A stretch of DNA of 64,000 nt, taken from positions 124,001 through 188,000 of the forward strand of contig NW_002476492.1 of assembly GCF_000189635.1 (NCBI RefSeq), in the 5' to 3' direction. Position 1 is the stretch's first letter; each line of letters starts with the position of its first letter. The position numbers were made by a program, and so were the translations under genes. This DNA comes from Tetrahymena thermophila SB210 (lineage: Eukaryota; Ciliophora; Oligohymenophorea; Hymenostomatida; Tetrahymenidae). Of the stretch, positions 49,975 to 62,500 are shown one piece after another. The notes below the pieces were generated by a model. That model was not told where the DNA came from. It saw nothing but the letters and a program-made list of their open reading frames with translations, and did not search any database.

Positions 49975-50104
49975 AAACTATCTATCTATATATTTTTTTA
50001 TCAATATTTAAAAATTAAGAATTGAATAAGTGATGAAAGAGCATCAGGCTTAAGTTATGGTTTGCAGAAATGTACTAATTTATCAAATTTGAGTTTGAGC
50101 TTAG
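49649..50104 (+). pseudogene. Two LRR exon relics
   Basis: The exon-like stretch 49649-49738 has the LRR consensus (DEDAQYLDLGLGK, then a TGA where the family has Cys, then a disturbed SNLTLCL equivalent) followed by GTAAAAAC. The second at 50031-50104 reads DERASGLSYGLQKCTNLSNL and then SLSL, followed by GTAATAAC. It is 74 nt instead of 90 and ends in the wrong phase. No other exons were found around them. They are remnants of an LRR gene of the family seen at 20.2-22.4 and 37.7-39.8 kb. Confidence 0.65.
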
Positions 50105-50394
50105 GTAATAACAGTCTATTTTTTTTGATTATGATATTTTTGTTTTTTAGATATTTTCATAATTATTAGTTTTTTATAACTTTCAAAAAATTAGTTACAT
50201 TTTGTAGCTCTTGTAAGTAAGTACTGCAATTTTTTATTTTTTGTTAATTTTTATTATTTATAAAAATATATTTTAGGTAACAATTTATCATTACATAAAA
50301 AATTTGTAAAAATATCTAAATGTTTAATAATATACCTGGGCAATTTATTGTCCAGGAACAAATAAAAATAATTATGGATTTTCATATTTTTATT

Positions 50395-50725
50395 ATTTAA
50401 TTCATGATACCTGGACATTCTAAATTAAGTCTTGAGAAGTATTTTGGTGTATTAAAAAATTTAATAACTAATTATTCTAAAGATATAGAATGCTACACAG
50501 ATATAATCTCAATCAATCATAAAGAATAAAAACTATGAACATTATTCACCTTTAAATCAATTATTTAGCAATATGTAATAAAAATTTATGATTGGAAGAA
50601 CTTTCTATCAAATAAATTCTAAAAAAAAGATACCTTCAAATTTAAAATTCTTCAATAATTATATTTTTAGAATCAATATAATTTGATACAATTTAATACT
50701 GATAGTATTCAAATTCAGAGCAATT
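50395..50725 (+). pseudogene. Decayed coding stretch of unknown family
   Basis: Two coding-like frames follow each other: one reads SKLSLEKYFGVLKNLITNYS and then KDIECYTDIISINHKEQK before TGA; a shifted frame continues NYEHYSPLNQLFSNM and RTFYQINSKKKIPSNLKFF before another TGA. The composition is protein-like, but one frame change and several stops exclude an intact gene as read. No family was recognised. Confidence 0.35.
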
Positions 50726-52383
50726 TTTAATGTAAGTATAAATAAATCTATTTAAAATAACACATTTAACTAATAAATTATATAAAATTATCCTCTATCT
50801 CTATCTCATTTTTTTGTTCATAAAAAAGAGTTATATTGGAAATTTATTTAATTAATTTATTATAAATTTTTCATGTTAAAAATAATGTAGAATCTTAAAT
50901 TTAGATTTTTCAATAACTTTGTTTATACTTATGAATTAATAAAAGTACCATCATTATATAGCCCTTATAAAACAGTTTATAAAATTTCAAATAATAATTA
51001 ATTTAACTAATTTTGTTTATAATTTAATAAATTTTAGTTAATTCTCGATATCGAAATAATGATAATCTGAATATAAACTATTTTTTGATATGGAAAATGA
51101 TAAAAGAAAAAGAATAAATTAAAAAAAGCTTACAAGAAGATTTTAAGTAGCATATTAGAAAGAATATTTAAGAATCATCCTCCTATTTTGCTATCATAAA
51201 AAAATAATTCATTTAATATTTTACTAAAATGTTTAAATTGTTTTATAGCTTTTATAAAATATCTCTAATTACATATTCTCCATTAATCTTAAAAAGAAAA
51301 AAAACTATTTTGTTGAAATTATTAATAAAAATTTTTAAATTTAAAATATCTTTTTTCACTCACTGATTTTTGAATTATTTATTAATTCATCCATTTAAGC
51401 TAAATCCTAACAAATTGTAATTCTATTTTAAATTATTGTATTTATAATTAAAATGTTTATGAAAATCATTATAAATAACTTACTTACTTCTCAATAATAA
51501 TTAAAAAAAAGATAATTCATATCAGAGCCATTTTTATTATTGGAATAAGGAAATTAATTAAAATTCATTTAAATAATACAACTAAAAAAATTAGCAATTA
51601 AGTTAATAATCAAAGATTTTCTTTATTATACTTATTTCCTTTAGCATTTCTTTTTGTAATCACTCCAAAGTAATAAGCAATCATTTTAATGCACTTCATT
51701 TCTCTATAATCATAATTTTTAAACTAGATTTCTTATCTTGTAAAATCACTTTTCTAGAATTTTAATATGTGCGCTTTACTAAAATATTATATCTTTTTGA
51801 ACTTTAAAATTTACAATGAAATTAATTACATTAGCTTTTTAAAATACAGATAAATGCTTTTTTATATGTATTTTTATTTAAGACAAAATAATATTGATTT
51901 AATAACATTAAATATGATTAAATTATGAAAGCAAAATTTTAATTAAAAACTTAGGTTTCTTTGTTAGAGAATGTAAATATGTTTGTAATTAAGGCTTGCT
52001 TATTAGAAATTTTGATGCCTCCAAATTATACAAAATATATTGAAAGCTGAAGTAAATTAAAAAGAAGAAATTTAATTAAAATGAAAAAAATTTAATGAAA
52101 TAAATGTGTTTTGATGTATTAACTTGTAATCAGATAAGTAAATTTTTTTTCTTCCTTTAATTAAAGTTAAGCTAAATTAATATTTTTGCTATTAAGAGTG
52201 CTATTTTAATTTTACTTTTAAAAAATACCACAAAATTTTAATTAAATTAATAACCTTAAGCATTCACCAGATTTTTTAATTAATTTTCTGGTGAATTTTA
52301 ATTAAATAATAGATAGAACTATTTAATTTACTTTCATAATACACAACAGTTTAAGAAATCACTATTAAATTAATAAATTTACT
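50726..52383. other. Repeat-rich upstream region of antigen gene C
   Basis: From about 51080 the sequence matches the region upstream of gene D from about 55155 (GATATGGAAAAT.ATAAAAGAAAAA, AAGCTTACAAGAAGATTTTA, CATCCTCCTA). It then continues with diverged members of the repeat family of the 15.5-16.1 and 23.5-28.1 kb regions, but without the ACTCTAACG marker. No gene was seen. Confidence 0.55.
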
Positions 52384-52480
52384 TACTTATAATTAAAACA
52401 AAGTTATTTGAATTTATAGAAGATGTATATGAGGTTATAGAAAATTATATTCTGAGGTATGTATGTTAAAATAGATTCCA
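52384..52480 (+). promoter_or_regulatory. Antigen gene C upstream block with disrupted TATA-like box
   Basis: CTTATAATTAAAAC, TTATTTGAATTTATAGAAGAT and GAGGTTATAGAAAAT parallel the blocks of A, B and D. Where these have GGTATAAATAG or a near copy, C has GGTATGTATGTTAAAATAG at about 52457-52475, as if about eight bases had been inserted into the TATA-like box. The ATG at 52550 is at the usual distance. Confidence 0.5.
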
Positions 52481-52549
52481 AAACCTAACTTAGATAGATA
52501 TAAAACAATTAAAAAAATAAAATTTCAAACATTCAAAAGTTTAAAATAA

Positions 52550-54937
52550 ATGAAAAAAGTAAACATTTGCCTTGCTCTTTTTTCACTATTCTAGGCCTCC
52601 TTTTAGTACTGCCACTACTCGACTAAACCTAGCTAATTGTAAAACGGTAATTGCTAATGTATCGGCGGATTTTATTCTATCTCTACTAAATGCCAAATAT
52701 GCCCTAATAATGGATCAACTGCTGAAGTTTCCTACTCAATATCAAATTGCAAATATTGTAGCTCTACTAAATACTATATGTCTTAAGCAGCAACATCATC
52801 TACAGGTTCAGTATGCTTATAGTGCCCTAATAACTCCTAGGTTCAATCTAACACTCCTTAGAATCCTTAAGATATTAGTGATTGCATGTATTGTTAACCT
52901 GGTTATTATCTTTAGACTCCAGCAGTACCACCTTAAAATGGTAATCCAGGTTAAGCTGCAGTCTGCGTTCCATGTCCAAATAATACAAAAGGTATGAATG
53001 CTAGTTCAGTCTCCTAATGTAATTCATGTAATGAAGGTTTTTATATATCTTAATAAGCTACAGATTCCCAACCTGCAATTTGTTCACTTTGTCCTAATAA
53101 TACTTCAAATAACTATATACTTCCTTTTGATATTTAATACAATGTTAATGATTGCAGTACTTGTTTACCAGGATATTATAATTCTAATACTTCGTTAGGA
53201 TAATAAACCATTTGTGAAAAATGCCCTCCAAATACATTTACTTACGGTTCAGGTGCTACTTCAATTAGTTCATGTAGTTGTATGAATAACTACTATATGA
53301 CAGTTGCACCAACATCCTCTACTGCTCCAACTTGTTTACCATGTCCTAATGGTTCTGGAAACTATTAAATACCATTTTTAGCTGGAGATTAATCTCAATG
53401 CGACATTTGCTAAGCAGGGTATTACATGATCACACCCTACTAAGATCCTGCTAATGGAAATCCTGGAACTGCTGCCTAATGCCAACAATGTCCAAATAAT
53501 TCTACTTCTGACCCTGGAGTTTTAACTTCAGTTTCAAGCTGTAATAAGTGCCAACTGAATTTTTACATGCAAGTAGCTCCCACATCTACTACCTCTGCCA
53601 TTTGCTAACCGTGTCCTAATAATTCTGCCACTTTAAATCCTGTATCTTAGTAAGGAGATGTAACTTAATGTTCTATTTGCGTATCTGGTTATTACATGAA
53701 ATAAGCAACTTAAGCAGGATAAACTGCATCATGCTAAAAATGTCCTCCTGGATCTAATACAATATAAGGCAGTAACACTGCTTGCTATTGCTATGACTAG
53801 TACGCCACATGGTCATCAAATACTAATTCCTGCTAATGTAATCAAGGTTATATTGGCACCCCAGCAACCTCAATTGGTGCTTAAGGATGTACTCCATGTC
53901 CTGCAGGTAAATACTATTAATCAGGAAGTTGCGTTGATTGCCAAGTTGGATATTACTCAAGCTCACCTGCAAGTCTTTCATGTACCCAATGTTCTGCTGG
54001 TCATTATGCTAAAGGAACAGGAAATATAGCTTGTGCTAGTTGTCCAAATAATACAACTCCTTTAGCAGATTTTTCTGATTGTTAGTGTCCAGACTCAAGT
54101 GCTGTCTTTAAAAACAATAGTTGCGTCTGTCCTGACGGTTATTAAGGTACTCCATCAAGTTCATCAAGCTAAAAGGGATGCTCACCTTGCCCAAAAGGTC
54201 AATATTCAAACTCTTCTACCTCTGGAGCATGTACTCCTTGCACTGCTGGATATTTTGCAGCCAGTACTGGAAGTTCTTAATGTTAATAATGTGGTAAGGG
54301 TTAATTCGCTTCTGGTACTGGAAATACTTCATGTCAAACTTGTGGCTCAGGTAAAATAAATACTCCAGATTTTTCTGATTGTTAATGCATTCCTAACTCT
54401 AAATTAAATGGAGATAGCTGTGTTTGTAATCCAGGTTATATTGGAGTACCAGCTACTTCAAATAGTTGCACAGCTTGCCCTGCTGGATAATTTGCAGATT
54501 TACCATCTGGAAAGTGTTCTCCTTGTCCAGCGGGCACATATTCAAATGGCTCAGCTAATGTAAACTGCACATAGTGTAGCTCAGGATAATATGCAAATGG
54601 TACTGGAAATACAACCTGTAGCAATTGTGGACCTGGATCTACTAACACAGATGATTTTACTGGCTGTAAATGTTATGATTCAAATGCATCGGCTTGGTCT
54701 GCAGATAAAAATTAATGCTAATGTGCTGCTAATTTCTATGGAGATGCAAGTTAAGCCACGAGTGCTTCAAAAACTTAATGTACTAACTGTCCAAACAATA
54801 CAACATCAAAAGCAGGAGCAGCTAAAACTCAAAAAGATTGTTAAAATTCTTCTTCCTCTTAGAGCTCCTAAAATGGATCATACACATATTCATAAATTAT
54901 ATAAATATCGATATTAGTTCTACTATTGTTAATATGA
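52550..54937 (+). CDS. Immobilization-antigen-like surface protein C
   Basis: One intronless ciliate-code frame of 795 residues. The signal peptide is MKKVNICLALFSLFQ. The N-terminal part has antigen-type Cys repeats (CLQCPNNSQ, CYCQPGYYLQTPAVPPQNGN, AAVCVPCPNNTKG) and the spacer DPANGNPGTAAQC; the C-terminal part has GCC2/GCC3-type units (CPAGKYYQSGSCVDC, CTPCTAGYFAAST, GTGNTTCSNCGPGS). It ends with a Ser/Gln linker and a hydrophobic tail (QIIQISILVLLLLI), a GPI-anchor signal. It has a single copy of the 196-residue block that B repeats four times. It is the upstream member of a tandem pair with D. The coding frame is intact, but the TATA-like box differs from the paralogs, so expression may differ. 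Confidence 0.9.
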
Positions 54938-56421
54938 ATTATACTTATTATTTCATTGCAAATGTTATTTATATTTTTTTAAATGAAGTTTAATTCCTAA
55001 ATAAATATAGGGTATTGTATTTTAATTTTTTAGTTTATTTAATTTTTGAAATTTATTTTATATGCTAAAATTTTTAAAATTAAAAAAAATTTTTTCGTAC
55101 CCCCCCCCCCCACCCCCCCTTAACCTAAGCTGTAAATATACAATGATTAACTAAATATAAGCCCTTTTTTGATATGGAAAATAATAAAAGAAAAACAAAA
55201 ATAAAAAGGAAGCTTACAAGAAGATTTTATCTTATAATATTTAACAATCATCCTCCTACTATTCTTTTTTTTATAATCTTAAAAAAATAACTTCATTTAA
55301 TATTTTAATAAAATTTTTTAAATTGTTTAACAGCTTTTATAAAGAAAATGTATCTTTTTGATGTAATTATTAATAAAATTTTCAAATTTAAAATATGTTT
55401 TTCAATTATTCATATTTGGATAATATTTAAATTCATTCATTTTAGTTAAACACTAACAACTTCAATTTCTGTTTTAAATTAATGGTAAAATTGCTTTTTT
55501 TATTAAATTATTTATGAAAATCAAAATAACTTACTTCTCAATAATTCATATCAGAGATATTTTTATTTTTAGAATAGGGAATATAATAATTTGAAAGGAC
55601 TTGCTTCATTATTCTACATTTATAATTTTTTACCTTGCTTGTAAACTCATTTTTTTAGAATTTTAATATGTGCGCTTTACTAATAAATAATATTTTTTTG
55701 ATCTTTTAATATTTACAATGAAATTAATTACATCAGCTTTTTAAATATGGATGAATGAATGCTTTTATATATTTGTTTTAATTGTAGACAAAATAATATA
55801 GATCTAATACCTTTAAAAATGATTAGAATATGAGAGTAATTTATATTAAAAAGTTAGATTTCCTTAAAAGTGAATACAAAACAAGGTTTGCCTTTTAAAA
55901 ATTAATTTTGATGCCTCAGAATTTATAAAAAAGATATTGAAGCTGAATTTAATTAGAAAGAAAAAATTTAATTAAAATGAAAAATTTTTAATCAAATAAA
56001 TATGTTTTGATGTATTGACTTGTAATCTGAGAAGTAAATTTTTTTTATGAATTAATATCTTTGTAAATAGGCTAGCGATTGGCTACTTTTGTTATTTTTT
56101 CTTATGAAAAATACCACAAAATTTTAATTAAAAAAATAACCTTTAGCATTTATCAGATTGTTTAACTAATTTTCTGGTGGATTTTAAGTTAATAATAGAT
56201 AGAAATATTTAATTTTATTGATTAATTCTGGTGATTAAACAAATCATTATTAAATTAATACATTTATTTACTTATAATCAAAACTCAATAATTTAACATT
56301 ATAGAAGATCTATTTGAGTTTATAGAAAGTATTATTTTGAGGTATAAATAGATTCGGAAATCTAATTTACATATAAACAATTAAATAAATCAAATTCAAA
56401 ATATTCAAAAGTTTAAAATAA
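54938..56421. other. Intergenic region between antigen genes C and D, with a C-run and repeat copies
   Basis: A run of twelve C, then A, then seven C lies at 55100-55119. From 55155 the sequence matches that upstream of gene C. From 55350 to 55950 there are diverged copies of the antigen-upstream repeat family. The D promoter block lies at the end: CTTATAATCAAAAC near 56270, TTATAGAAGATCTATTTGAG, and GAGGTATAAATAG with its TATA-like box at 56343-56350, 79 nt before the ATG. Confidence 0.6.
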
Positions 56422-58818
56422 ATGAAAAAAGTAAGCATTTGTCTTGTTCTTTTTGCGCTATTCTAAGTCTCCTTTTAGTACTGCCACTATTCAACTATGC
56501 CTAACTTTTTATAAAGAGGTAATTGCTTATGTCTCGGTGGATTTTATTCTAGCTCTGCTAATTGTGAAATATGTCCAAATAATGGATTTACTACTAATAT
56601 AGCCTATTCAATATCAGACTGCAAAGGTTGTAGCTCTACTTTATACTATATGTCTTAAGCAGCAACTTCATCTACAGGCTCGGTATGCTTATAGTGCCCA
56701 AATAACTCCTAGGTTCAATCTAACACTCCTTCGAATCCTCAAGATATTAGCGATTGCATGTAGTGTTAACCAGGTTATTATCTTTAGACTCCAGCAGTTC
56801 CACCTTAAAATGGTAATCCTGGCTAAGCAGCAGTCTGCATTCAGTGCCCAAATAATACAAAAGGTATTAACGCTAGTTCAGTCTCAGAATGTAATCTTTG
56901 CAATTAAGGTTTTTATGTTTCGTAAAGGGCTACAGATTCCTAACCTGCAATTTGTTCACCTTGTCCTAATAATTCTTCAAATATCTATGATTAACATTAC
57001 TCTTATTAATATAATGTTAATGATTGTGGTGCTTGTTTGCCAGGCTATTATAATACTAATATTTTCGATGGATAACAAGCAATTTGTGTATAATGTCCTC
57101 CAAACACATTTTTTTATGGGACAGTTGCTAAAACAATTAATTCATGTAGTTGTATGAAAAACTACTATATGACAGTTGCATCAACATCCACTTCTGCTCC
57201 AACCTGTTTACCATGTCCTAATGGTTCCGGAAACTATTAAATATCAATTTTAGCTGGAGATTAATCTCAATGCGACATTTGCTAGGCTGGATACTACATG
57301 ATCACACCCAACTAAGATCCTGCTAATGGAAATCCTGGAACTGCAGCCTAATGCCAACAATGCCCAAATAATTCTACTTCTGACCCTGGAACTTCAACTT
57401 TAGTTTCAAGCTGTAATAAGTGCCAACTGAATTTTTACATGCAAACGGCTCCCACACCTACTACCTCAGCTATTTGCTAACCTTGCCCTAATAATTCTGG
57501 TACTTTAAATCCTGTAACTTAGTAAGGTGATGCAACTTAATGTTCTATTTGTGTTGCTGGTTATTACATGACAAAAGCATTTTAAGCAGGATAAACTGCA
57601 TCATGCTAAAAATGTCCTCCTGGATCTAATACAATATAAGGCAACTACTCTACTTGCAATTGCTATGACTAGAATGCAACATGGTCATCAAATACTAATT
57701 CCTGCTAATGTAATCAAGGTTATATTGGCACCCCAGCAACTTCGATTGGTGCTTAAGGATGTACTCCATGTCCTGCAGGTAAATACTATTAATCAGGAAG
57801 CTGTGTTGATTGCCAAGCGGGATATTACTCAAGCTCACCAGCAAGTCTTTCATGTACTTAATGTACTGCTGGTAATTATGCTTAAGGAACAGGAAATAAA
57901 GCTTGCACTAGTTGTCCATATAATACAACTCCTTTAGCAGATTTTTCTGGCTGTAAGTGTCCAGATACAAGTGCTGTATTTAAAAACAATAGATGCGTAT
58001 GTCCTGACGGCTATTAGGGTAATCCATCAGGTTTATCAAGCTATTAAGGATGCTCACCATGCCAAAAAGGTCAGTATTCAAATTCTTCTACCTCTGGAGC
58101 ATGTACTCGTTGCGCTGCTGGATATTTTGCGGCTAGTACTGGAAGTTCTTAATGTTAGTAGTGTGGTAGCGGTTAATTCGCTTCTGATACTGGGAATACA
58201 TCATGTTAAACTTGCGGCTCTGGTAAAACAAATACTCCAGATTTTTCTGATTGTTAATGCATTCCTAACTCTAAATTAAATGGAGATAGCTGTGTTTGTA
58301 ATCCAGGTTATATTGGAATATCAGCTAATTCAAATAGTTGCACAGCTTGCCCAGCTGGATAATTTACAGATTTACCATCTGGAAAGTGTTCTCCTTGCCC
58401 CTCAGGCACATATTCAAATGGCTCAGCTAATGTAAACTGCACATAGTGTAGCTCAGGATAATATGCAAATGGTACTGGAAATACAGCCTGTAGCAATTGT
58501 GGTCCTGGATCTACTAACTCAGAAGATTTTATTGGCTGTAAATGCTATGATTCAAATGCAGTGACTTGGTCTGTAGATAAAAATTAATGCTAATGTGCTG
58601 CTAATTTTTATGGAGATGCAAGTTAAACAACAAGTGCTTCAAAAACTTAATGTATTAAATGTCCAAACAATACAACATCAAAAGCAGGAGCGGCTAAAAC
58701 TCAAAAAGATTGTTAAAGTTCTTCCACTTAAAGCTCATAAAATAGCTAATAAAATAGCTTATACACTTATTCATAAATTATATAAATATCTATATTAGTT
58801 CTAGTATTGCCAATATGA
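56422..58818 (+). CDS. Immobilization-antigen-like surface protein D
   Basis: One intronless frame of 798 residues, closest to C in sequence and position. Signal peptide MKKVSICLVLFALFQ. It shares the same sequence of Cys repeats as C, including the PPQNGNPGQAAVC and DPANGNPGTAAQC spacers, the EGF/GCC2-like units and a single copy of the 196-residue block. The tail is QIIQISILVLVLPI after a Ser/Gln-rich linker. A surface location by GPI anchor is likely. The TATA-like box is intact. C and D start 3872 bp apart and share their upstream regions, so they arose by tandem duplication; many silent and some amino-acid differences show that it is not very recent. Confidence 0.9.
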
Positions 58819-58945
58819 ATAAAACTTGTTATTTCATTACAAATGTTTCTTATATTTTTTTAAATTGTAATTTTATCCTTTATATGGCACTACTTTTTAG
58901 CTTTAAGTTAAAAAATTGTAATTCATTTTTTTTTTTAAATTTGAT

Positions 58946-59161
58946 ATGAGTAAAAAACAAAATAATTAAGTTGAAGAATTAAAAGCTAATGAGAAAAAAT
59001 ACTTATATCTTTTATAAATATTATTAATGGTATTGAGTAATAATCTGAATTTTTTTTCTGAATAATAGGAAGGTAATTATTTTAATAAAGATTGTTAGTA
59101 AGCTTAATTATTATCTCTAGTGATTATAATATTCTACAGGTATTTTGCGATTATAATTTGA
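58946..59161 (+). CDS. Possible small membrane protein (71 residues)
   Basis: A ciliate-code frame starting MSKKQNNQVEELKANEKK, then hydrophobic (LYLLQILLMVL), a polar loop with one Cys, and a second hydrophobic stretch (LLSLVIIIFYRYFAIII) before TGA. The length is short and a frame like this can occur by chance in AT-rich DNA with a single stop codon, but the acidic-basic start and paired hydrophobic segments are suggestive. No family was recognised. Confidence 0.3.
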
Positions 59162-59567
59162 TGCTTATTTAGAAATAAAAAAGTAAGTAGTAACTTGCTT
59201 ATTTGAAAAATTATTTTAGATTTGCTACACGAGAATGAACAGAAAGTATATATTATAATAACTCTTTTATTCATAATTATATATCTAAATGTAAATGGAG
59301 ATTAAAATATTTATAAACATTTTTATTTGCCAATTTTTTGAATCTAATTTATAAAAAATAAATATAATTATTGAATGAAAAAGTGAAAATAATATCTAAT
59401 ATTAAAATATCAGCAACTAATTTAGAAATTAACTAAAAGAAAAAATATTTTTAAAATTAAATTTACACAAATAATAGTTGAATTTATGTGTATACTTTGC
59501 TATCTAATCAGATAAATTCAGTTAAAAAATCTTTTTTAAAATTTATAATTTTGTTAAGTTTTTATCA

Positions 59568-62500
59568 TCATAAAGTCGCTGGCATAGGATTTAGATCACT
59601 TTAGTAATAAACAAATTTAATATTTACAAGTCTTGACAACTTTTACATTTTAGAGTAAAAAATTGGTATTTTAGATTTAGATCCAATTAATGTATAACTA
59701 AGTAATTAGATAGAGTTAATATTACTTTTATTAGATTGAATCTACTAATATACTAAATTACTCTATGATTGTGTTATAGATTTAAAAGGATTTTAAATAA
59801 CAAACTGTAAATTTAATAAACTTTATTTGTTTTTTAATTCAAAGAAATCTAAATTTGATTTCATTATATTTTCTACTTCTTTGCAAAATATTAAATCAAA
59901 TTTTAGTGTTTGCAGAGACGTTTGGTTTCTTGTAATTAAATTAATAATTTAATAATATTGCTCATTTAAACAAATTGATTTTAAATTCTAATTTAGTAAA
60001 AGCTCTGTCATTACATGCATGTAACTTAAATTCCAAAAAAAATGAATCCTACTTAAACCTTTAAAATCTAATTCTTAATGATTGCACTTGCATATCGATT
60101 TATACTAAATTTTGTTAATACAAATTGACTCATTGTTTGTTTTAAACTTGTCATCTAATAATATTTGGGATAATTCTTTGATATCAGCCTTTGATTTTTC
60201 ACTAAGATCTGAGAAATTGTCCAAAATTTTATGAATCTTAGTTTTTGAAATATTTTAAAAGAAACTTCGGGTTTTGTAATTAATTTTACGAAAATTTATA
60301 TTATCAAAATTATTATTTTTTTAGAAAAATTAAATAATGTGAGGAAATGTAGAGATATTAATTAGTTAGCCTTAAAAAGTAAATTTATCTAATTTATTTT
60401 CTGAGATTTTAAAATTGATTAAGTTAGTTATTTAATTTATGGTAAATAGTTTTTAAATATTATCAAAAATAACTTTTAGTTAAACATTATTGCATCCTTA
60501 TTAGTCTTAATTAATTAAATTATTAACGTATTCTATAAAGAACTATTCAACTTATTTATAAATTGGAGATAAATTATAACCTTCAAAAAAAGAATACATT
60601 TCTTTTAGTAAGTTTTTGATTAAATCGATATAATTTTAGGATAATCTAGATTTAAAAGGATCACTTTTTATTTCTTAATCTAGTGATAAAAGATTTATAT
60701 CAAGGAAAAGCTCCATATTTTCTGAAAAATATATATCATCAACACTGATACCAGATTTCAACAAAATATTTGAAGAAATTATAACTTTTTAAAATAAAGA
60801 AATGATTTTCAAAAACATTTGTTGTTTAAAAGGTCCAAATACTTCTATCTTTGTTTTGGATTAAGATATAAAATCTGCAAGTTTTGTTTTTCTTGGAATA
60901 TGAGATAAACCCTGCAAAGGTTCTTCTTCTTCAAAATCATTTATTGGTTATTAATTACCAACAGCATATTAACAAATACGCTTTTAATCTTCAGAATAAT
61001 CATCGCTCTCTTAATGAAGTGTTTAATATGTTATGCTATTTATAGTTGCAGGAAAAACTGACCTTATAACTGTAGCGGTTTAATTTGTATTTGGAACTGG
61101 TAAAGCTTAAAAAGTAGGTTTTTATAATTAATCTACTTCATCAGAATAGTTCGTTTTTGTAGCAGCTAGAATTTTTTTTCCAGTTGATTTTTATGTAATT
61201 TTAATAGGTTTAGGTATGGGTTTTTAATCTTCAGATTAGCAAATGCTATTTTAGTTTATATTTTATGGTATATAGCTTTATAGAGCTGGAGATAATGATG
61301 AATGTCCTTGAACTGCAGCTGCTTAATAAGTCGTTTAAACTGGAACTGCTTAAAAATTAGGTTTTTATAATAAATCTTCTTCATCAGAATCGCTCATTTT
61401 TTTAGCAGCTAGAATTTTTTGTCCAGTTGATTTTTATGAAATTTTAATTGTTTTGGATATGGGTTTTTCATCTTCAGAAGAACAAACGGTATCTTAGTTA
61501 ATATTTTATAGCATATAGCTTTATGCAGCTGGAGCTAGAACTGTAGCTGCTTAATAAGTCATTTAAACTGGAACTGCTTCAAAATTAGGTTTTTATAATA
61601 AATCTTCTTCATCAGAATCGCTCATTTTTTTAGCAGATAGAATTTTTTGTCCTGTTAATTCTTAAAAATTAGGTATTTATAATTGATCTTTTTCATCAGA
61701 ATCGCTCTCTCTTTTAGCACAAATTTTATATTAAATTTTTTGCTCAGTTGCAAATCCAACTTTTTATTTAAAGGGAGCAGGTTTTTCTTCTTCTTCTTCA
61801 GATGAACTATCGCTATATTCAACAGCTGCTGCAGCTGGAGGTTTAAATTAAAATTTTTAAAAGTTAGATAATTAGATCATCTATTCAATATTAGTAGGAT
61901 AATTTTTTTGTTATATCAAATATACTCCTTGTAAGTTATGGTTAATTCTAAAATCAGTCAAAACTTCCAAAGAATGTTCAATAAATTTTTATATTTAAGT
62001 CTTCATTAGATTTATTTTATTTTGAGCTTCCTCTAAATTTGAGCATCTCTAAATTTACAAATTAAAATACTTCTTTTAAGAATAAACCCTAATGGCGATT
62101 ATACTATTTTCTTGATCAAGAGTTAAAAGAGTTAAAAATGTGTTTTGATTCGTATTGTTGACTATATTTTCTAGCATAATTTGATTTTCTTAAAAAAATT
62201 CAGGATACCACAATTACATTTCTTGTAAAAATAATCCACTTCTCACTGATAATTTTTATTAAGATTTAACTACTCTTTTCTCGAAATCTAATATTTTAAT
62301 TCCTTATTCTTTTTATACTTCCTTAAAACCGCAAAGACTTACCTATTTTATATTTTTAGTTATAAATAAATAAGGATCAACTGTATTTAGTTTTATAGCT
62401 ATTTATCCATTATCCTTTAACTGGCACACAAAGTACCCATAATGTGAAATGTATCCGAAATTGTTAAGAAAATCTAAGTTTTAAAAACAACACATAGCAT

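Noticed and set aside
55100-55119. C-run as a possible telomere or chromosome-breakage remnant
   Set aside because: The ciliate telomere repeat is CCCCAA and the breakage site has a defined 15-bp motif; neither was seen. It is a plain homopolymer run.
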